A stretch of 25,982 nucleotides of DNA from Clostridiales bacterium (GTDB taxonomy: Bacteria > Bacillota > Clostridia > Oscillospirales > Butyricicoccaceae): positions 3,258 to 29,239 of the forward strand of contig DYCA01000007.1 of NCBI GenBank assembly GCA_019418305.1, given 5' to 3'. Positions 6,661-18,310 of the stretch are shown in pieces; within the stretch, counting starts at the first letter, position 1; the number at the start of each line of letters is the position of its first letter. The notes under the pieces were generated by a model. It was given only the letters and a program-made list of their open reading frames with translations, did no database searches and had not been told where the DNA came from. The translations under genes and the position numbers were made by a program.

Positions 6661-8895
6661 TTATTCGGCAGTAGATTCTTCGCGCAACCGCGCTTTCAGT
6701 GCGCTGTATCTGCGTCCTTTCTGATTATTCCCGACCATATATGCCACCACGTCCTGACTGCCGACGATCACCAGCAGTTGCTTTGCTCGGGTAATTGCCG
6801 TATATAGGATATTGCGCGTCAACAATCGACGCGGCAAAGAATCAGACAACGCCAATACCACCGCATCAAATTCGCTGCCCTGTGACTTGTGAACCGTTAC
6901 CGCATAGGCCAGTTCCAACTCGCCTAACATATCATAGGTATAGGTGGCAATGCGATCATCAAAACGAATCACCATGCATTCCTGTCGCGGAAAAATCTGC
7001 AATATCTCCCCTACATCGCCATTAAAAATACCCGTACCCTGCTCGTCATTCTCTCGTTTTTCCCAGATAATATCATAATTGTTGCGCACCTGCATCACCC
7101 GGTCACCCTCGCGGAAGATCCAGTCCCCAAAGCGCTTTTCCAGCTTGTCCTCTGCCGGGGGATTCAGTGCTTCTTGAAGTCGCCGGTTGAGCGCAATAGT
7201 GCCGCTTCCTTGCCGTCTGGCCGGGGAAAGCACCTGAATCTGCGACGGCAACAGCCCGTAGTGATTTGGCAGCCGTGCCGCACAAAGCTGCGCCACAGTT
7301 TCAATCACCGCAGCCGGATCGGAACGCTTCAAAAAGAAAAAGTCACCATCTGCGCCGGACGGTACCGGCATGCGTCCCTCGTTGACCGCATGGGCATTCA
7401 TAACAATATCAGACTGCTGTGCCTGCCGGAAAATGTCTGTCAGCTGAATGGTCGGCACACGGTGAGAACCGATGATATCCCGCAGAAAATTTCCCGGTCC
7501 AACAGGAGGCAGCTGGTCGGCGTCTCCTACCAAAATCAAGCGCGCACCATGCGGGAGCGCCTCAATAAGCGCCTGCATCAGCGTGATATCCACCATGGAT
7601 ACCTCGTCCAAAATGACTGCATCACACTCCAGCGGATTGGTCAAATTCCGTGCAAATGCGGTGCGACCTCCCATACCAAATCCCGCTTCCAGCAGACGGT
7701 GAATGGTCTTAGCCTCCATCCCGGTTAAGTCCGATAACCGTTTTGCCGCACGTCCCGTTGGCGCCGCCAGCAACGTGTTCAATCCCAACGCCTCGAACAC
7801 CTGCAAAATGCCGCGCACGGTTGTTGTTTTACCGGTTCCGGGACCGCCTGTCAGAATGACCAATCCATTGCGCGCCGCCATCGTTATCGCTTGCTTCTGC
7901 TTTTCCGAATATGGTACCTCGCTGTCCAGCACCAATGCTTTGAGCAACTCATCCACATCGAAATCGTACTGATAATTACGCTCCGCCATGCTGCCCAGCA
8001 TTTCTGCTAGATACGCCTCCGCATCATGCAAATCGCGCAGATATACTGCGTCCCTCCCGGCAATATGCTCACAAACCAATCGTCCGCGCTCCCGCAACCG
8101 GTCAATCGCTGCCAGAGCACGACCTTCATCAAACTGCACATCCTCATCCGATAGCAATGTGCAGACTGCCGCCGTAAGCTTTTCCACAGGAATAAACGTA
8201 TGTCCGTTGTCGAGATTAAATACCAGCGTGTATAAAACGCCCGCATCTGCGCGCTCATCCGACAGCAGCGAAAGTCCTAACTCCATCGCAAGCCCATCTG
8301 CCAACTTGAAATCCACATCATAATAGGGATCGCAAAGTAGATACGGATTTTCACACAGCGCATCAATTGCACTATCCCGCAAGCGCTTATACAAAAGCGG
8401 CGTCAGGGAAACCGGCAGGCAATGCTCCGCTAAAAAATCCATCAGCAGACGCATCTCATTCTGTTCAGTGAACTGCCGGCCAATCTCCCTCGCCTTTTTC
8501 TCTGTAATTCCGCGAATAGCGGTCAATCGTTCCGGCTCATAGGCCAGCACATCAAAGGTATCCTCCCCGAACTTTTCCGCAATACGAGAAGCCAACCGCG
8601 GACCAATACCGCGAATCAGGCCGGAACCTAAGTACTCCGCAATCCCCCGCACTGAGGATGGCAAACGACGCTCAAACGCTTCAGTTGCAAACTGCTCGCC
8701 GTACGAAGGATGTGTCACCCATGTTCCGGTCAAAATGACTTCTTCTCCCAAGCCAATATTCGGGAAGGTACCGGTTGCCGTAACCTCCGCACCGTCATCT
8801 GAGCTTAAACGCAAAACTGCATATCCATTTTCCTGATTATAAAAAACAATTTGCTCCACGGTGCCTCGTATCAGCACATATTCTCTCTCATCCAA
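6661..8895 (-). CDS. recD2: RecD2-type ATP-dependent DNA helicase (RecB/C-independent)
   Basis: The 744-residue protein is a 5'-3' superfamily 1B helicase implicated in DNA repair and replication-fork processing in Firmicutes. The N-terminal OB-like domain (about 1-85; IRGTVEQIVFYNQENGYAVL) and tandem helix-hairpin-helix region (LGSGLIRGIGPRLASRIAEKFG, then LTAIRGITEKKAREIG) distinguish RecD2 from the RecD of RecBCD. Walker A is GGPGTGKT at 350-357 (Lys356), Walker B is VILDEVSMVD, the next motif is LVGDADQLPPVGPGN, and the C-terminal 2A domain carries YAVTVHKSQGSEFD and YTAITRAK. Length and motif order match the family. The ATG at 8895 has AGAGGAA about 13 bases upstream, which is long spacing and suggests modest translation. 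It lies 21 bases after the stop of the small membrane-protein gene and is probably cotranscribed from the promoter at 9279-9307. Confidence 0.96.
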   Translation of the reverse strand: MDEREYVLIRGTVEQIVFYNQENGYAVLRLSSDDGAEVTATGTFPNIGLGEEVILTGTWVTHPSYGEQFATEAFERRLPSSVRGIAEYLGSGLIRGIGPRLASRIAEKFGEDTFDVLAYEPERLTAIRGITEKKAREIGRQFTEQNEMRLLMDFLAEHCLPVSLTPLLYKRLRDSAIDALCENPYLLCDPYYDVDFKLADGLAMELGLSLLSDERADAGVLYTLVFNLDNGHTFIPVEKLTAAVCTLLSDEDVQFDEGRALAAIDRLRERGRLVCEHIAGRDAVYLRDLHDAEAYLAEMLGSMAERNYQYDFDVDELLKALVLDSEVPYSEKQKQAITMAARNGLVILTGGPGTGKTTTVRGILQVFEALGLNTLLAAPTGRAAKRLSDLTGMEAKTIHRLLEAGFGMGGRTAFARNLTNPLECDAVILDEVSMVDITLMQALIEALPHGARLILVGDADQLPPVGPGNFLRDIIGSHRVPTIQLTDIFRQAQQSDIVMNAHAVNEGRMPVPSGADGDFFFLKRSDPAAVIETVAQLCAARLPNHYGLLPSQIQVLSPARRQGSGTIALNRRLQEALNPPAEDKLEKRFGDWIFREGDRVMQVRNNYDIIWEKRENDEQGTGIFNGDVGEILQIFPRQECMVIRFDDRIATYTYDMLGELELAYAVTVHKSQGSEFDAVVLALSDSLPRRLLTRNILYTAITRAKQLLVIVGSQDVVAYMVGNNQKGRRYSALKARLREESTAE

Positions 8896-8916
8896 GCTAA
8901 ACCGTTCCTCTTTCTC

Positions 8917-9216
8917 TCATTCCAAATACATAATATCCTGTCGTGAGGCCAAATGCTTTGCGATATTATCCTCTCCGCCGCAGCCGATCTCGACAAATGT
9001 GATAGACAACCCGGGTAAATATTGCTTACGCACGCGCAGTGCAATCCGAATCATCTGTTCACTGGATGCATCATTGCCATCGCCGTACAACGTCAGCTCT
9101 GCCGAACCATGCATACGCAGCAATCGTGCAAAACATAACTCATAAACCACATGTAAAAACGTATACAATCCTATGGCAGCGAAAATTGCAAGTACCGTTT
9201 CCCAAAAAACAGACAT
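8917..9216 (-). CDS. Small single-span membrane protein, unknown function
   Basis: The 99-residue protein starts at 9216 with a strong AGGAGGGGAG ribosome binding site. Residues about 4-30 (TVLAIFAAIGLYTFLHVVYEL) form one hydrophobic segment followed by positive residues (ARLLRMHG), suggesting an anchor with a cytoplasmic C-terminal part. That part (about 38-99) alternates beta-like and helical stretches (AELTLYGDG, then EQMIRIALRVRKQYLPGLSITFVEIG, then HLASRQDIMYL). The mention of a ranked list of small residues does not match any enzyme motif I know. It lies 21 bases upstream of recD2 in one unit with a clear promoter, so it is expressed. I recognise no family and infer no function; I note only its linkage to the helicase. 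Confidence 0.78.
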   Translation of the reverse strand: MSVFWETVLAIFAAIGLYTFLHVVYELCFARLLRMHGSAELTLYGDGNDASSEQMIRIALRVRKQYLPGLSITFVEIGCGGEDNIAKHLASRQDIMYLE

Positions 9217-9278
9217 GAGTCTCCCCTCCTGTTTTCATGCTATGCGGCAAGCAAACTGCTGGTTCCATTACTCGATTT

Positions 9279-9307
9279 ATTGTAACACAAGACGAAATAA
9301 ATGTAAA
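9279..9307 (-). promoter_or_regulatory. Promoter of the membrane protein-recD2 operon
   Basis: On the minus strand TTTACA (9302-9307) and TACAAT (9279-9284) are separated by 17 bases. Transcription would begin near 9272, about 55 bases before the ATG at 9216. Confidence 0.75.
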
Positions 9308-9320
9308 ATCCCAACCCATA

Positions 9321-9353
9321 GCAAAGCTGCCGGAATCCTTCCGGCAGCTTTGC
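9321..9353 (-). terminator. Perfect 15-bp hairpin after the 77-residue ORF
   Basis: GCAAAGCTGCCGGAA (9321-9335) and TTCCGGCAGCTTTGC (9339-9353) pair without mismatch around a three-base loop. On the minus strand it begins one base after the TGA of the 77-residue ORF. No T-run follows on either strand, so it is not a textbook intrinsic terminator; it may be factor-assisted or may protect the mRNA 3' end. Confidence 0.65.
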
Positions 9354-9354
9354 A

Positions 9355-9588
9355 TCATGTTTCGTGCTTCATGCACCATTCCGTCAAATCTTCGCTGTTT
9401 GTCCCGCGCATGGGATGTGCAGAACCGCACCCTCGTTCATGCGGCGGTAAAGCAATTCCCTCAGGAGCACCGTCCGATGCTTGTTTCCCACCATCTTGTA
9501 GTAAAGCAGTAGGTTTACTGCAAGAGAACCACTCAAATTGCTTCTGCGCCGCCTCCATCTGATATTGCTTCATTTTATCCTGTTCCAT
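9355..9588 (-). CDS. Small hypothetical protein (77 aa), Cys-containing
   Basis: I chose the ATG at 9588 because GGAGGG lies 7 bases upstream; the longer open frame begins inside the tuf terminator and is not credible. The product has a charged helical start (MEQDKMKQYQMEAAQKQFEW), three spaced cysteines (SCSK, GCGS, WCMK), a Gly/Pro-rich middle (DGGKQASDG, then LPPHERGCG) and no signal peptide or membrane segment. I do not recognise it. Support for a real gene is the good ribosome binding site, a stop just before a perfect hairpin, and a length that fills the gap between two hairpins. It has no clear promoter of its own and could be reached by read-through from tuf. A chance ORF is still possible. 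Confidence 0.6.
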   Translation of the reverse strand: MEQDKMKQYQMEAAQKQFEWFSCSKPTALLQDGGKQASDGAPEGIALPPHERGCGSAHPMRGTNSEDLTEWCMKHET

Positions 9589-9642
9589 AGCGCATCCCTC
9601 CTTATGGATATTTTGCCGCAAGGAATGTGCAATTAAACAAGA

Positions 9643-9672
9643 AAAAGCTCCCATGCAAGCATGGGAGCTTTT
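9643..9672 (-). terminator. Intrinsic terminator of tuf
   Basis: AAAAGCTCCCATGC and GCATGGGAGCTTTT form a perfect 14-bp stem with a two-base loop, followed on the minus strand by more T. It lies 14 bases past the tuf stop and ends the str cluster transcript. Confidence 0.93.
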
Positions 9673-9686
9673 AAAAATATCAACAA

Positions 9687-10892
9687 TTAGTCAGCGTTGA
9701 TCTTGGTAACAACGCCGGAACCTACGGTGCGGCCACCCTCACGGATAGCGAAACGCAGGCCTTCCTCGATAGCGATCGGGGTGATCAGCTCAACGTCCAT
9801 CTCAACGTTGTCGCCCGGCATGCACATCTCAGTGCCTTCCGGCAGAGTGATAACGCCAGTAACGTCGGTGGTACGGAAGTAGAACTGGGGACGGTAGTTG
9901 TTGAAGAACGGAGTATGACGGCCGCCCTCTTCCTTCTTCAGAACGTAAACCTGACCGTGGAACTTGGTGTGCGGGTGAATGGAGCCGGGCTTAGCCAGAA
10001 CCTGACCACGCTCGATCTCGTTCTTCTGGATACCACGGAGCAGAGCACCGATGTTGTCGCCAGCCTCAGCGTAGTCCAGTAGCTTGCGGAACATTTCGAT
10101 ACCGGTAACAACAGTCTTGCGCGGAGCATCCATCAGACCAACGATCTCAACTTCCTCGCCCATCTTCAGCTGACCACGCTCAACACGGCCGGTAGCAACG
10201 GTACCACGACCGGTGATGGAGAATACGTCCTCAACCGGCATGATAAACGGCTTGTCAGCAGCACGGTCCGGAGTTGGGATATAGGTGTCAACAGCGTCCA
10301 TCAGCTCGTGGATGCACTTGTACTCCGGAGCATTCGGATCGGTAGAATCGCAGGTCAGAACCTGAAGCGCAGAACCACGGATTACCGGGATGTCATCGCC
10401 CGGGAACTCGTAGGAGGACAGCAGGTCACGGATTTCCATCTCAACCAGATCGAGGAGCTCCTCGTCGTCTACCTGGTCAACCTTGTTCATGAATACAACG
10501 ATATACGGAACGCCTACCTGACGAGCGAGCAGGATGTGCTCACGGGTCTGGGGCATCGGACCGTCAGCGGAAGAAACAACCAGGATAGCGCCGTCCATCT
10601 GAGCAGCACCGGTGATCATGTTCTTAACGTAGTCAGCGTGGCCCGGGCAGTCAACGTGCGCATAGTGACGGTTCTTGGTGTGATACTCAACGTGCGCAGT
10701 GTTGATGGTAATGCCGCGCTCCTTCTCTTCCGGAGCCTTATCGATCGAGTCGTAAGCCTGATATTCAGCCTCGCCCTCGAGAGCCAGAACCTTGGTGATC
10801 GCCGCGGTCAGCGTGGTCTTACCATGGTCAACGTGGCCGATGGTACCGATGTTAACGTGCGGCAGGGAGCGGTCAAATTTTTCCTTTGCCAT
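9687..10892 (-). CDS. tuf: Translation elongation factor Tu
   Basis: The 401-residue GTPase delivers aminoacyl-tRNA to the ribosome. The start at 10892 follows GAGGAGGATATCC. G motifs are intact: GHVDHGKT at 19-26, [11 protein letters not shown] (switch II), and NKVD. The GTP domain is followed by two beta-barrel domains, with the typical FRTTDVTG and [11 protein letters not shown] near the end. The length is normal (about 395-400). It is the last gene of the str cluster, 80 bases after fusA, and has its own promoter in that gap, which fits the excess of EF-Tu over EF-G. The sequence has the flat, highly biased codon use of a highly expressed gene. Confidence 0.98.
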   Translation of the reverse strand: MAKEKFDRSLPHVNIGTIGHVDHGKTTLTAAITKVLALEGEAEYQAYDSIDKAPEEKERGITINTAHVEYHTKNRHYAHVDCPGHADYVKNMITGAAQMDGAILVVSSADGPMPQTREHILLARQVGVPYIVVFMNKVDQVDDEELLDLVEMEIRDLLSSYEFPGDDIPVIRGSALQVLTCDSTDPNAPEYKCIHELMDAVDTYIPTPDRAADKPFIMPVEDVFSITGRGTVATGRVERGQLKMGEEVEIVGLMDAPRKTVVTGIEMFRKLLDYAEAGDNIGALLRGIQKNEIERGQVLAKPGSIHPHTKFHGQVYVLKKEEGGRHTPFFNNYRPQFYFRTTDVTGVITLPEGTEMCMPGDNVEMDVELITPIAIEEGLRFAIREGGRTVGSGVVTKINAD

Positions 10893-10930
10893 TGTGGATA
10901 TCCTCCTCGTAAATTAAATTCAAAGTCATG

Positions 10931-10955
10931 GTGAATTTATTCTACTGCAATTCAC
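10931..10955. promoter_or_regulatory. Inverted repeat across the tuf -10 region
   Basis: GTGAATT (10931-10937) and AATTCAC (10949-10955) are exact inverted copies separated by 11 bases. The -10 box at 10939-10944 lies between the arms. It could be a repressor site or a hairpin at the start of the tuf transcript; no known regulator is implied. Confidence 0.4.
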
Positions 10956-10967
10956 AGAAAAATGCAA
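10939..10967 (-). promoter_or_regulatory. Internal promoter of tuf
   Basis: TTGCAT (10962-10967 on the minus strand), a 17-base spacer and TAGAAT (10939-10944) lie between fusA and tuf, about 47 bases before the tuf ATG. Confidence 0.65.
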
Positions 10968-10972
10968 TAGTT

Positions 10973-13075
<2,103 letters not shown>

Positions 13076-13110
13076 ATTGCTCTCCTTTCAAACGCTCAGC
13101 GGATCGCAGA

Positions 13111-13581
13111 TTAATAACGGTAGTGTGCAAACGCCTTGTTTGCTTCCGCCATCTTGTGCGTATCCTCGCGCTTCTTGACAGCACCGCCCAGATTGTTGCA
13201 GGCATCCATGATCTCGCCGGCCAGACGCTCGCGCATGGTCTTTTCAGAACGGGCACGGGCATACTTGGTGATCCAGCGCAGGCCCAGGGTCTGACGACGC
13301 TCCGGACGCACTTCCATCGGTACCTGATAGGTAGCACCGCCTACACGGCGCGCCTTAACTTCCAGCGACGGCATGATGTTCTCCATCGCTTCGGTGAAAA
13401 CCTCCAGCGGTTCACGTCCAGTTTTTTCACGGACGATATCGAAAGCACCATAAACAACCTTCTGCGATACGCCCTTCTTGCCGTCGAGCATGATAGAGTT
13501 TACCAGCTTGGTGACGAGCTTGGAATTATAAAGCGGATCGGGCAGAACGTCTCTCTTGGGGACATTACCTCTTCTTGGCAC
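13111..13581 (-). CDS. rpsG: 30S ribosomal protein S7
   Basis: The 156-residue protein nucleates assembly of the 30S head by binding the 3' domain of 16S rRNA. The true start is the GTG at 13581, which gives [20 protein letters not shown], the normal S7 N-terminus and normal length. An ATG 18 bases upstream overlaps the ribosome binding site (AAGGAGGG) and is not used. Conserved segments include [10 protein letters not shown] and [19 protein letters not shown]. In enterobacteria S7 represses its own operon by binding the rpsL-rpsG intercistronic mRNA; the structured gap here may have an equivalent role. Confidence 0.98.
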   Translation of the reverse strand: MPRRGNVPKRDVLPDPLYNSKLVTKLVNSIMLDGKKGVSQKVVYGAFDIVREKTGREPLEVFTEAMENIMPSLEVKARRVGGATYQVPMEVRPERRQTLGLRWITKYARARSEKTMRERLAGEIMDACNNLGGAVKKREDTHKMAEANKAFAHYRY

Positions 13582-13769
13582 TTTACTTCCCTCCTTCAAA
13601 ATAATTTGATGTCATAGGTACTCCGGCGTGCCTTCATGACAGCCGTTGTAATGCCTGTCCGAGGTAAATACCCGTTTTATCAGATTAATCGGATATAAAA
13701 CGCCTCAGACAAAGCATGAGTGCTTTGCTGAAAACTTTTAATTCTCGCAAAACCTTGTGGGTGGCAAAA
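13582..13769 (-). promoter_or_regulatory. Structured rpsL-rpsG intercistronic region
   Basis: The 188-base gap is long for a ribosomal operon. It contains a hairpin with arms CAAAGCA/TGCTTTG around TGAG (13710-13727, extended by CAG/CTG at 13706-13730). A second stem pairs CGTTTTAT (13673-13680) with ATAAAACG (13695-13702). A third possible GACAG/CTGTC pairing lies near 13640-13660. No T-run follows, so none is a terminator. A weak promoter (TTGTCT, 17 bases, ATTAAT) could also be present. A regulatory role such as S7 autogenous control is inferred from position alone. Confidence 0.4.
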
Positions 13770-14189
13770 TTACTTGCCGGCCTTCGGGCGCTTCGCGCCG
13801 TACTTGGAACGAGCCTGACGGCGGTTCGCTACACCCTGGGTATCCAGCGTGCCGCGGATGATGTGGTAACGGACACCAGGAAGGTCCTTAACACGGCCAC
13901 CGCGAACCATAACAACAGAGTGCTCCTGCAGGTTGTGACCTTCGCCCGGGATGTAAGCGGAAACTTCCATCTGGTTGGTCAGCTTAACACGAGCAACCTT
14001 ACGAAGCGCAGAGTTCGGCTTCTTCGGCGTCATGGTTTTAACCGTCGTGCAGACGCCGCGCTTCTGCGGAGCGGACTGATCGGTGGCCTTCTTCTTCTGA
14101 GAATTGTAGCCTACCTGCAGAGCCGGTGCCGTAGATTTGTAAACGACTGCCTCGCGACCCTTACGGACGAGTTGGTTAAAAGTTGGCAT
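13770..14189 (-). CDS. rpsL: 30S ribosomal protein S12
   Basis: The 139-residue decoding-centre protein starts at ATG 14189 after AAGGAGGAAAT; an upstream in-frame ATG overlaps that site. It has the Firmicute-type insertion (about residues 27-40, [13 protein letters not shown]) before PQKRGVC. The two streptomycin-contact regions, [11 protein letters not shown] (Lys57, equivalent to E. coli Lys43) and [13 protein letters not shown], are wild type, so no high-level streptomycin resistance mutation is visible there. It lies 65 bases after the L7Ae-like gene. Confidence 0.98.
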   Translation of the reverse strand: MPTFNQLVRKGREAVVYKSTAPALQVGYNSQKKKATDQSAPQKRGVCTTVKTMTPKKPNSALRKVARVKLTNQMEVSAYIPGEGHNLQEHSVVMVRGGRVKDLPGVRYHIIRGTLDTQGVANRRQARSKYGAKRPKAGK

Positions 14190-14254
14190 TTTATTTCCTC
14201 CTTCTTTCAAAGATATTTATGAAAAGCGCTTTGTGCGCAATTCAACAAAACAGC

Positions 14255-14497
14255 TTAGCGCAAAACCGTTACGACCGCTGCACCGACATCGATACCGGCT
14301 GCATCGCCGAGCTCGGTCATGGTGGTGATTTCCGTGAGTTTGGTATCCGTTTCGCTGCAAAGCTCGTAAACCGGACCAACTACACGTTTTTCAGCATCGA
14401 GCGCCACAAATACCTCTTGAGCCTTGCCGTCTCGAATGGCTTTTTTCGATTGTTTCACGCCAATAACCTTGTGCGCCGTGCGAAGTTCTGAAAGCAT
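14255..14497 (-). CDS. rplGB: L7Ae/L30e-like ribosomal protein, YbxF type
   Basis: The 80-residue protein belongs to the L7Ae/L30e/S12e family, whose members bind kink-turn RNA; Bacillus YbxF, from the same operon position, is the closest known relative. The ATG at 14497 has TAGGAGGG 5 bases before it, and the MLSELRTAHKVIGVKQSKKA start fits the family, with later segments VFVALDAEKRVVGP and LCSETDTKL. The conserved pattern of an alpha-beta-alpha sandwich and a basic start is visible; I could not verify each RNA-contact residue. It is the first gene of the str cluster here and has a strong promoter just upstream. Confidence 0.9.
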   Translation of the reverse strand: MLSELRTAHKVIGVKQSKKAIRDGKAQEVFVALDAEKRVVGPVYELCSETDTKLTEITTMTELGDAAGIDVGAAVVTVLR

Positions 14498-14526
14498 ACT
14501 AACCCTCCTATACGGCATACTTCATT

Positions 14527-14555
14527 AGTATAAGTCTTTTCCATCTGGAAGTCAA
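14527..14555 (-). promoter_or_regulatory. Promoter of the str cluster (rplGB-rpsL-rpsG-fusA-tuf)
   Basis: TTGACT (14550-14555 on the minus strand), 17 bases and TATACT (14527-14532) lie 30 bases before the rplGB start. This is a near-consensus sigma-A promoter and separates the cluster from rpoBC. Confidence 0.88.
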
Positions 14556-14652
14556 GCATTTTTACGGAGTTTTTCTTCATTTTAGTGTGAATTTTACCAT
14601 TGTTAATCGAATGCATGACTTCTCTGCACACTTATCAATTTATGAAGCTGCC

Positions 14653-14684
14653 AAAACAGGGGAACGCCTTACAGCATTCCCCTG
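14653..14684 (-). terminator. Intrinsic terminator of rpoB-rpoC
   Basis: On the minus strand CAGGGGAATGC pairs with GCGTTCCCCTG through one U-G wobble around a six-base loop, followed by TTTT. The hairpin lies 40 bases past the rpoC stop and about 100 bases before the str promoter. Confidence 0.88.
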
Positions 14685-14723
14685 TCTCCTACTTTTTATA
14701 CCATTATTTTAGTGAGACGATTA

Positions 14724-17700
14724 TCAATCCAGATCAACCGTCTGCTCGTAATGGCCGTCACAGTATTCGGTCACACCGGAACCCGCCGGAATCAGCTTAC
14801 CGATGATGACGTTTTCCTTCAGACCCATCAGCGGATCAACCTTGCCCTTGATTGCGGCATCGGTCAGCACGCGAGTGGTCTCCTGGAAGGAAGCGGCAGA
14901 CATCCACGAATCGGTTGCCAGAGACGCCTTGGTAATACCCATGAGCGTCGGTTCCGCAACTGCCAGACGCAGACCTTCTTCGCCCGCATCAATGCGATCC
15001 TGTACCTTCTGGTTATAGTCCTCAAACTCGAGCAGATCCATCACAGAACCCGGAAGCACTTCTGCATCGCCAGAGTCCTCAACGCGCACCTTGCGCATCA
15101 TCTGACGCACGATAACCTCAATGTGCTTATCGTTGATATCAACGCCCTGCTGACGGTAAACCTTCTGTACTTCCTTGATCTCGTAGTCATGCACTGCACG
15201 CGGATCAAGCACGCGCAGAATGTCATGCGGATTGAGCGAGCCTTCGTTGAGCTGGAAGCCCTGCGGCACTTCCTGACCGTCCGTTACGCGGATACCAGAC
15301 GAGGATGCCAGCTGATAGGAGCGCATATCGCCAGTCTGCGGATTGACCACATTGACTGTCTTGACCGTTGTACGCTTGGATTCCTCGATGTTGACAACAC
15401 CGCTGATTTCAGCCAGCGTCGCCGCCTTCTTCGGCTTACGCGCCTCGAACAGCTCTTCAACTCGCGGAAGACCCTGCGTAATATCCGAACCGGCAACGCC
15501 CCCGGTGTGGAACGTACGCATGGTCAGCTGCGTACCCGGCTCACCGATGGACTGCGCAGCAATGATACCAACCGCTTCGCCCTTGCCGACCGGAGTACCC
15601 ATTGCCAGGTTGATACCATAGCAGTGGCTGCAGACGCCCTTGCGTGCGCGGCATTCCAGAACCGAACGAATCTGAACACGGGTAATTCCTGCCGCGAGAA
15701 CCGCATCTGCATCCGCCTCGTTCATCATGCGGGACTTGGGTACGATCACTTCGCCGGTCTCCGGATGGCAGATATCATCCACCGGATAACGACCGAGCAG
15801 ACGCTCGCGCAGCGGCTCGATGATCTGGTTGCCTTCCTTAATATCCTCAACCCAGATGCCCTTGGTTGCACCGCAGTCCTCCTCGCGGATGATGACATCC
15901 TGCGAAACGTCAACCAGACGGCGGGTCAGGTAACCGGAGTCCGCGGTACGAAGCGCGGTATCGGCCAGACCCTTACGCGCACCACGCGCGGAAATAAAGT
16001 ATTCCAAAACCGACAGGCCCTCACGGAAGTTGGACTTAATCGGGATTTCGATGGTTTTACCGGAGGTGGATGCCATCAGACCGCGCATACCAGCCAGCTG
16101 ACGAATCTGGTTGATAGAACCACGCGCACCGGAATCCGCCATCATGTGAATCGGGTTAAACCGCTGCTCACGCATGTTCTCCTGCAGCTTCGCAGTAACC
16201 TTTTTGGTAGTGGATTCCCACTCGGCAACCGTCAGGCGGTAACGTTCGTCGTCGGTAATAAAGCCGCGCTTATACTTCTTGTCAATCTTCGCAACCTGCT
16301 GCTCAGACTCATGAATCAAGGTGGCCTTATCCTCCGGCACCAGCATATCGGCAACCGCAACCGTCAACGCGCCCTTAGTCGAGTACTTGTAGCCCATCGC
16401 CTTGATTGCGTCAAGCACCTCTGCGGTCTTATTGAAGCCATGCACGTGAATGCACTTGTCAATAATCTTTCCAAGCTCTTTCTTACCGCAGGTCATCATG
16501 ATCTCCAGATCCAGTATCTTTTCCGGATCGGAACGGTCTACAAAACCAAGATCCTGCGGAATGCGCTCGTTGAAGATCAGACGGCCCGGCGTTGCATCGA
16601 CAATTTTGGAAACCTGCTTGCCGCCGATTTCACGCGTCATGCGCACCTTGATCGGCGCGTGAATTCCAACGATGCCTTCCGTATATGCCATCAATGCTTC
16701 GTCCGGATCGCGGAACACCTTGCCCGCGCCCGGCTCGGTCTCACGATCAATCGTCAAATAGTAGGAACCAAGCACCATATCCTGTGACGGAATGGTAACC
16801 GGCTTGCCGTCCTGCGGTTTGAGCAGGTTGTTTGCCGACAGCATCAGCAGACGCGCCTCAGCCTGCGCCTCAGCGGACAGCGGCACGTGTACCGCCATCT
16901 GGTCACCGTCGAAGTCGGCGTTGAATGCCGTACATACGAGCGGATGCAGACGGATGGCACGGCCCTCAACGAGTACCGGCTCAAACGCCTGAATACCCAG
17001 GCGGTGCAGTGTCGGCGCACGGTTCAGCATAACCGGATGGCCCTTGATGATGCCTTCGAGCACATCCCAAACCTCGGGCTTGGCGCGCTCTACCATCTTC
17101 TTTGCAGATTTAATATTGGATGCCGCGCCGTCCTCAACCAACTTTTTCATGACGAACGGCTTGAACAGCTCGAGCGCCATTTCCTTCGGCAGACCGCACT
17201 GATAAATCTTGAGATCCGGACCGACGACGATAACCGAACGGCCGGAATAGTCAACACGCTTGCCCAGCAGGTTCTGACGGAAACGGCCCTGTTTGCCCTT
17301 AAGCATGTCGGACAGCGACTTCAGCGCACGGTTGTTCGGACCGGTGACCGGACGACCGCGACGGCCGTTATCGATCAGGGCGTCAACCGCTTCCTGCAGT
17401 ATACGCTTCTCGTTGCGCACAATGATATCCGGCGCACCTAACTCCAGAAGACGCTTCAGACGGTTATTACGGTTAATGACACGGCGATACAGGTCGTTTA
17501 AGTCGCTCGTTGCGAAGCGTCCGCCGTCCAGCTGTACCATCGGACGAATTTCCGGCGGAATAACCGGAACCACGTCCATAATCATCCACTCGGGACGATT
17601 ATGCGACAACCGGAACGACTCGACAACCTCCAAGCGCTTGATGATGCGCAGACGCTTCTGACCGGAGGACTCGCGCAGCTCAGCGGTCAGTTCCTTGGAG

Positions 17701-18257
17701 AGCTGCTCCAGATCCAGCTCTGCCAGCAGCTCCTTAATAGCCTCCGCACCCATACCGGCGCGGAAGTCATCCTCGTACTTTTCGCGCATATCGCGGTACT
17801 CCGCCTCAGTCAGAATCTGCTTCTTCATCAGCGGCGTATCGCCCGGATCAATCACAATATAGTTTGCAAAATACAGAACTTTTTCCAGCACGCGCGGGCT
17901 GATGTCCAGAATCAGGCCCATGCGCGACGGAATACCCTTGAAATACCAGATGTGCGATACCGGCGCAGCCAGCTCGATGTGGCCCATGCGCTCGCGACGC
18001 ACCTTGGCACGGGTGACTTCTACACCGCACTTATCGCAGATCTTGCCCTTGAAACGGACCTTCTTATACTTGCCGCAGTGGCATTCCCAGTCCTTGGTTG
18101 GGCCAAAGATGCGTTCGCAGAACAGGCCGTCTTTTTCCGGCTTGAGCGTGCGGTAGTTGATGGTTTCGGGCTTTTTTACCTCACCGTACGACCACTGACG
18201 GATCAGGTCAGGAGAGGCCAGACCGATCTTAATGGCGTTAAACGTATGATATCCCAT
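14724..18257 (-). CDS. rpoC: DNA-directed RNA polymerase subunit beta'
   Basis: The 1177-residue subunit forms the clamp and half of the active centre. The start at 18257 follows AAGGAGCATC. It begins with the conserved [20 protein letters not shown] and has the zinc-finger pair CHCGKY and CDKCGVEV, the catalytic NADFDGD (446-452; Asp448, Asp450, Asp452 bind magnesium), the trigger-loop region and the second zinc site [13 protein letters not shown]. The length is normal for Firmicutes. It follows rpoB by 53 bases and ends at its own terminator. Confidence 0.99.
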   Translation of the reverse strand: MGYHTFNAIKIGLASPDLIRQWSYGEVKKPETINYRTLKPEKDGLFCERIFGPTKDWECHCGKYKKVRFKGKICDKCGVEVTRAKVRRERMGHIELAAPVSHIWYFKGIPSRMGLILDISPRVLEKVLYFANYIVIDPGDTPLMKKQILTEAEYRDMREKYEDDFRAGMGAEAIKELLAELDLEQLSKELTAELRESSGQKRLRIIKRLEVVESFRLSHNRPEWMIMDVVPVIPPEIRPMVQLDGGRFATSDLNDLYRRVINRNNRLKRLLELGAPDIIVRNEKRILQEAVDALIDNGRRGRPVTGPNNRALKSLSDMLKGKQGRFRQNLLGKRVDYSGRSVIVVGPDLKIYQCGLPKEMALELFKPFVMKKLVEDGAASNIKSAKKMVERAKPEVWDVLEGIIKGHPVMLNRAPTLHRLGIQAFEPVLVEGRAIRLHPLVCTAFNADFDGDQMAVHVPLSAEAQAEARLLMLSANNLLKPQDGKPVTIPSQDMVLGSYYLTIDRETEPGAGKVFRDPDEALMAYTEGIVGIHAPIKVRMTREIGGKQVSKIVDATPGRLIFNERIPQDLGFVDRSDPEKILDLEIMMTCGKKELGKIIDKCIHVHGFNKTAEVLDAIKAMGYKYSTKGALTVAVADMLVPEDKATLIHESEQQVAKIDKKYKRGFITDDERYRLTVAEWESTTKKVTAKLQENMREQRFNPIHMMADSGARGSINQIRQLAGMRGLMASTSGKTIEIPIKSNFREGLSVLEYFISARGARKGLADTALRTADSGYLTRRLVDVSQDVIIREEDCGATKGIWVEDIKEGNQIIEPLRERLLGRYPVDDICHPETGEVIVPKSRMMNEADADAVLAAGITRVQIRSVLECRARKGVCSHCYGINLAMGTPVGKGEAVGIIAAQSIGEPGTQLTMRTFHTGGVAGSDITQGLPRVEELFEARKPKKAATLAEISGVVNIEESKRTTVKTVNVVNPQTGDMRSYQLASSSGIRVTDGQEVPQGFQLNEGSLNPHDILRVLDPRAVHDYEIKEVQKVYRQQGVDINDKHIEVIVRQMMRKVRVEDSGDAEVLPGSVMDLLEFEDYNQKVQDRIDAGEEGLRLAVAEPTLMGITKASLATDSWMSAASFQETTRVLTDAAIKGKVDPLMGLKENVIIGKLIPAGSGVTEYCDGHYEQTVDLD

Positions 18258-18310
18258 ATATTTTAAGATGCTCCTTCCCTATTCACAGATGATTTTGTCG
18301 TCCTTGCTTC

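Noticed and set aside
6539..6724. Small plus-strand ORF after the tRNA remnant
   Set aside because: It runs through a terminator hairpin and into recD2 in antisense, with a GTG-like start and no supporting pattern.
14223..14232. AAAGCGCTTT palindrome between rplGB and rpsL as a CcpA site
   Set aside because: The flanking bases needed for a cre match are missing on both sides.
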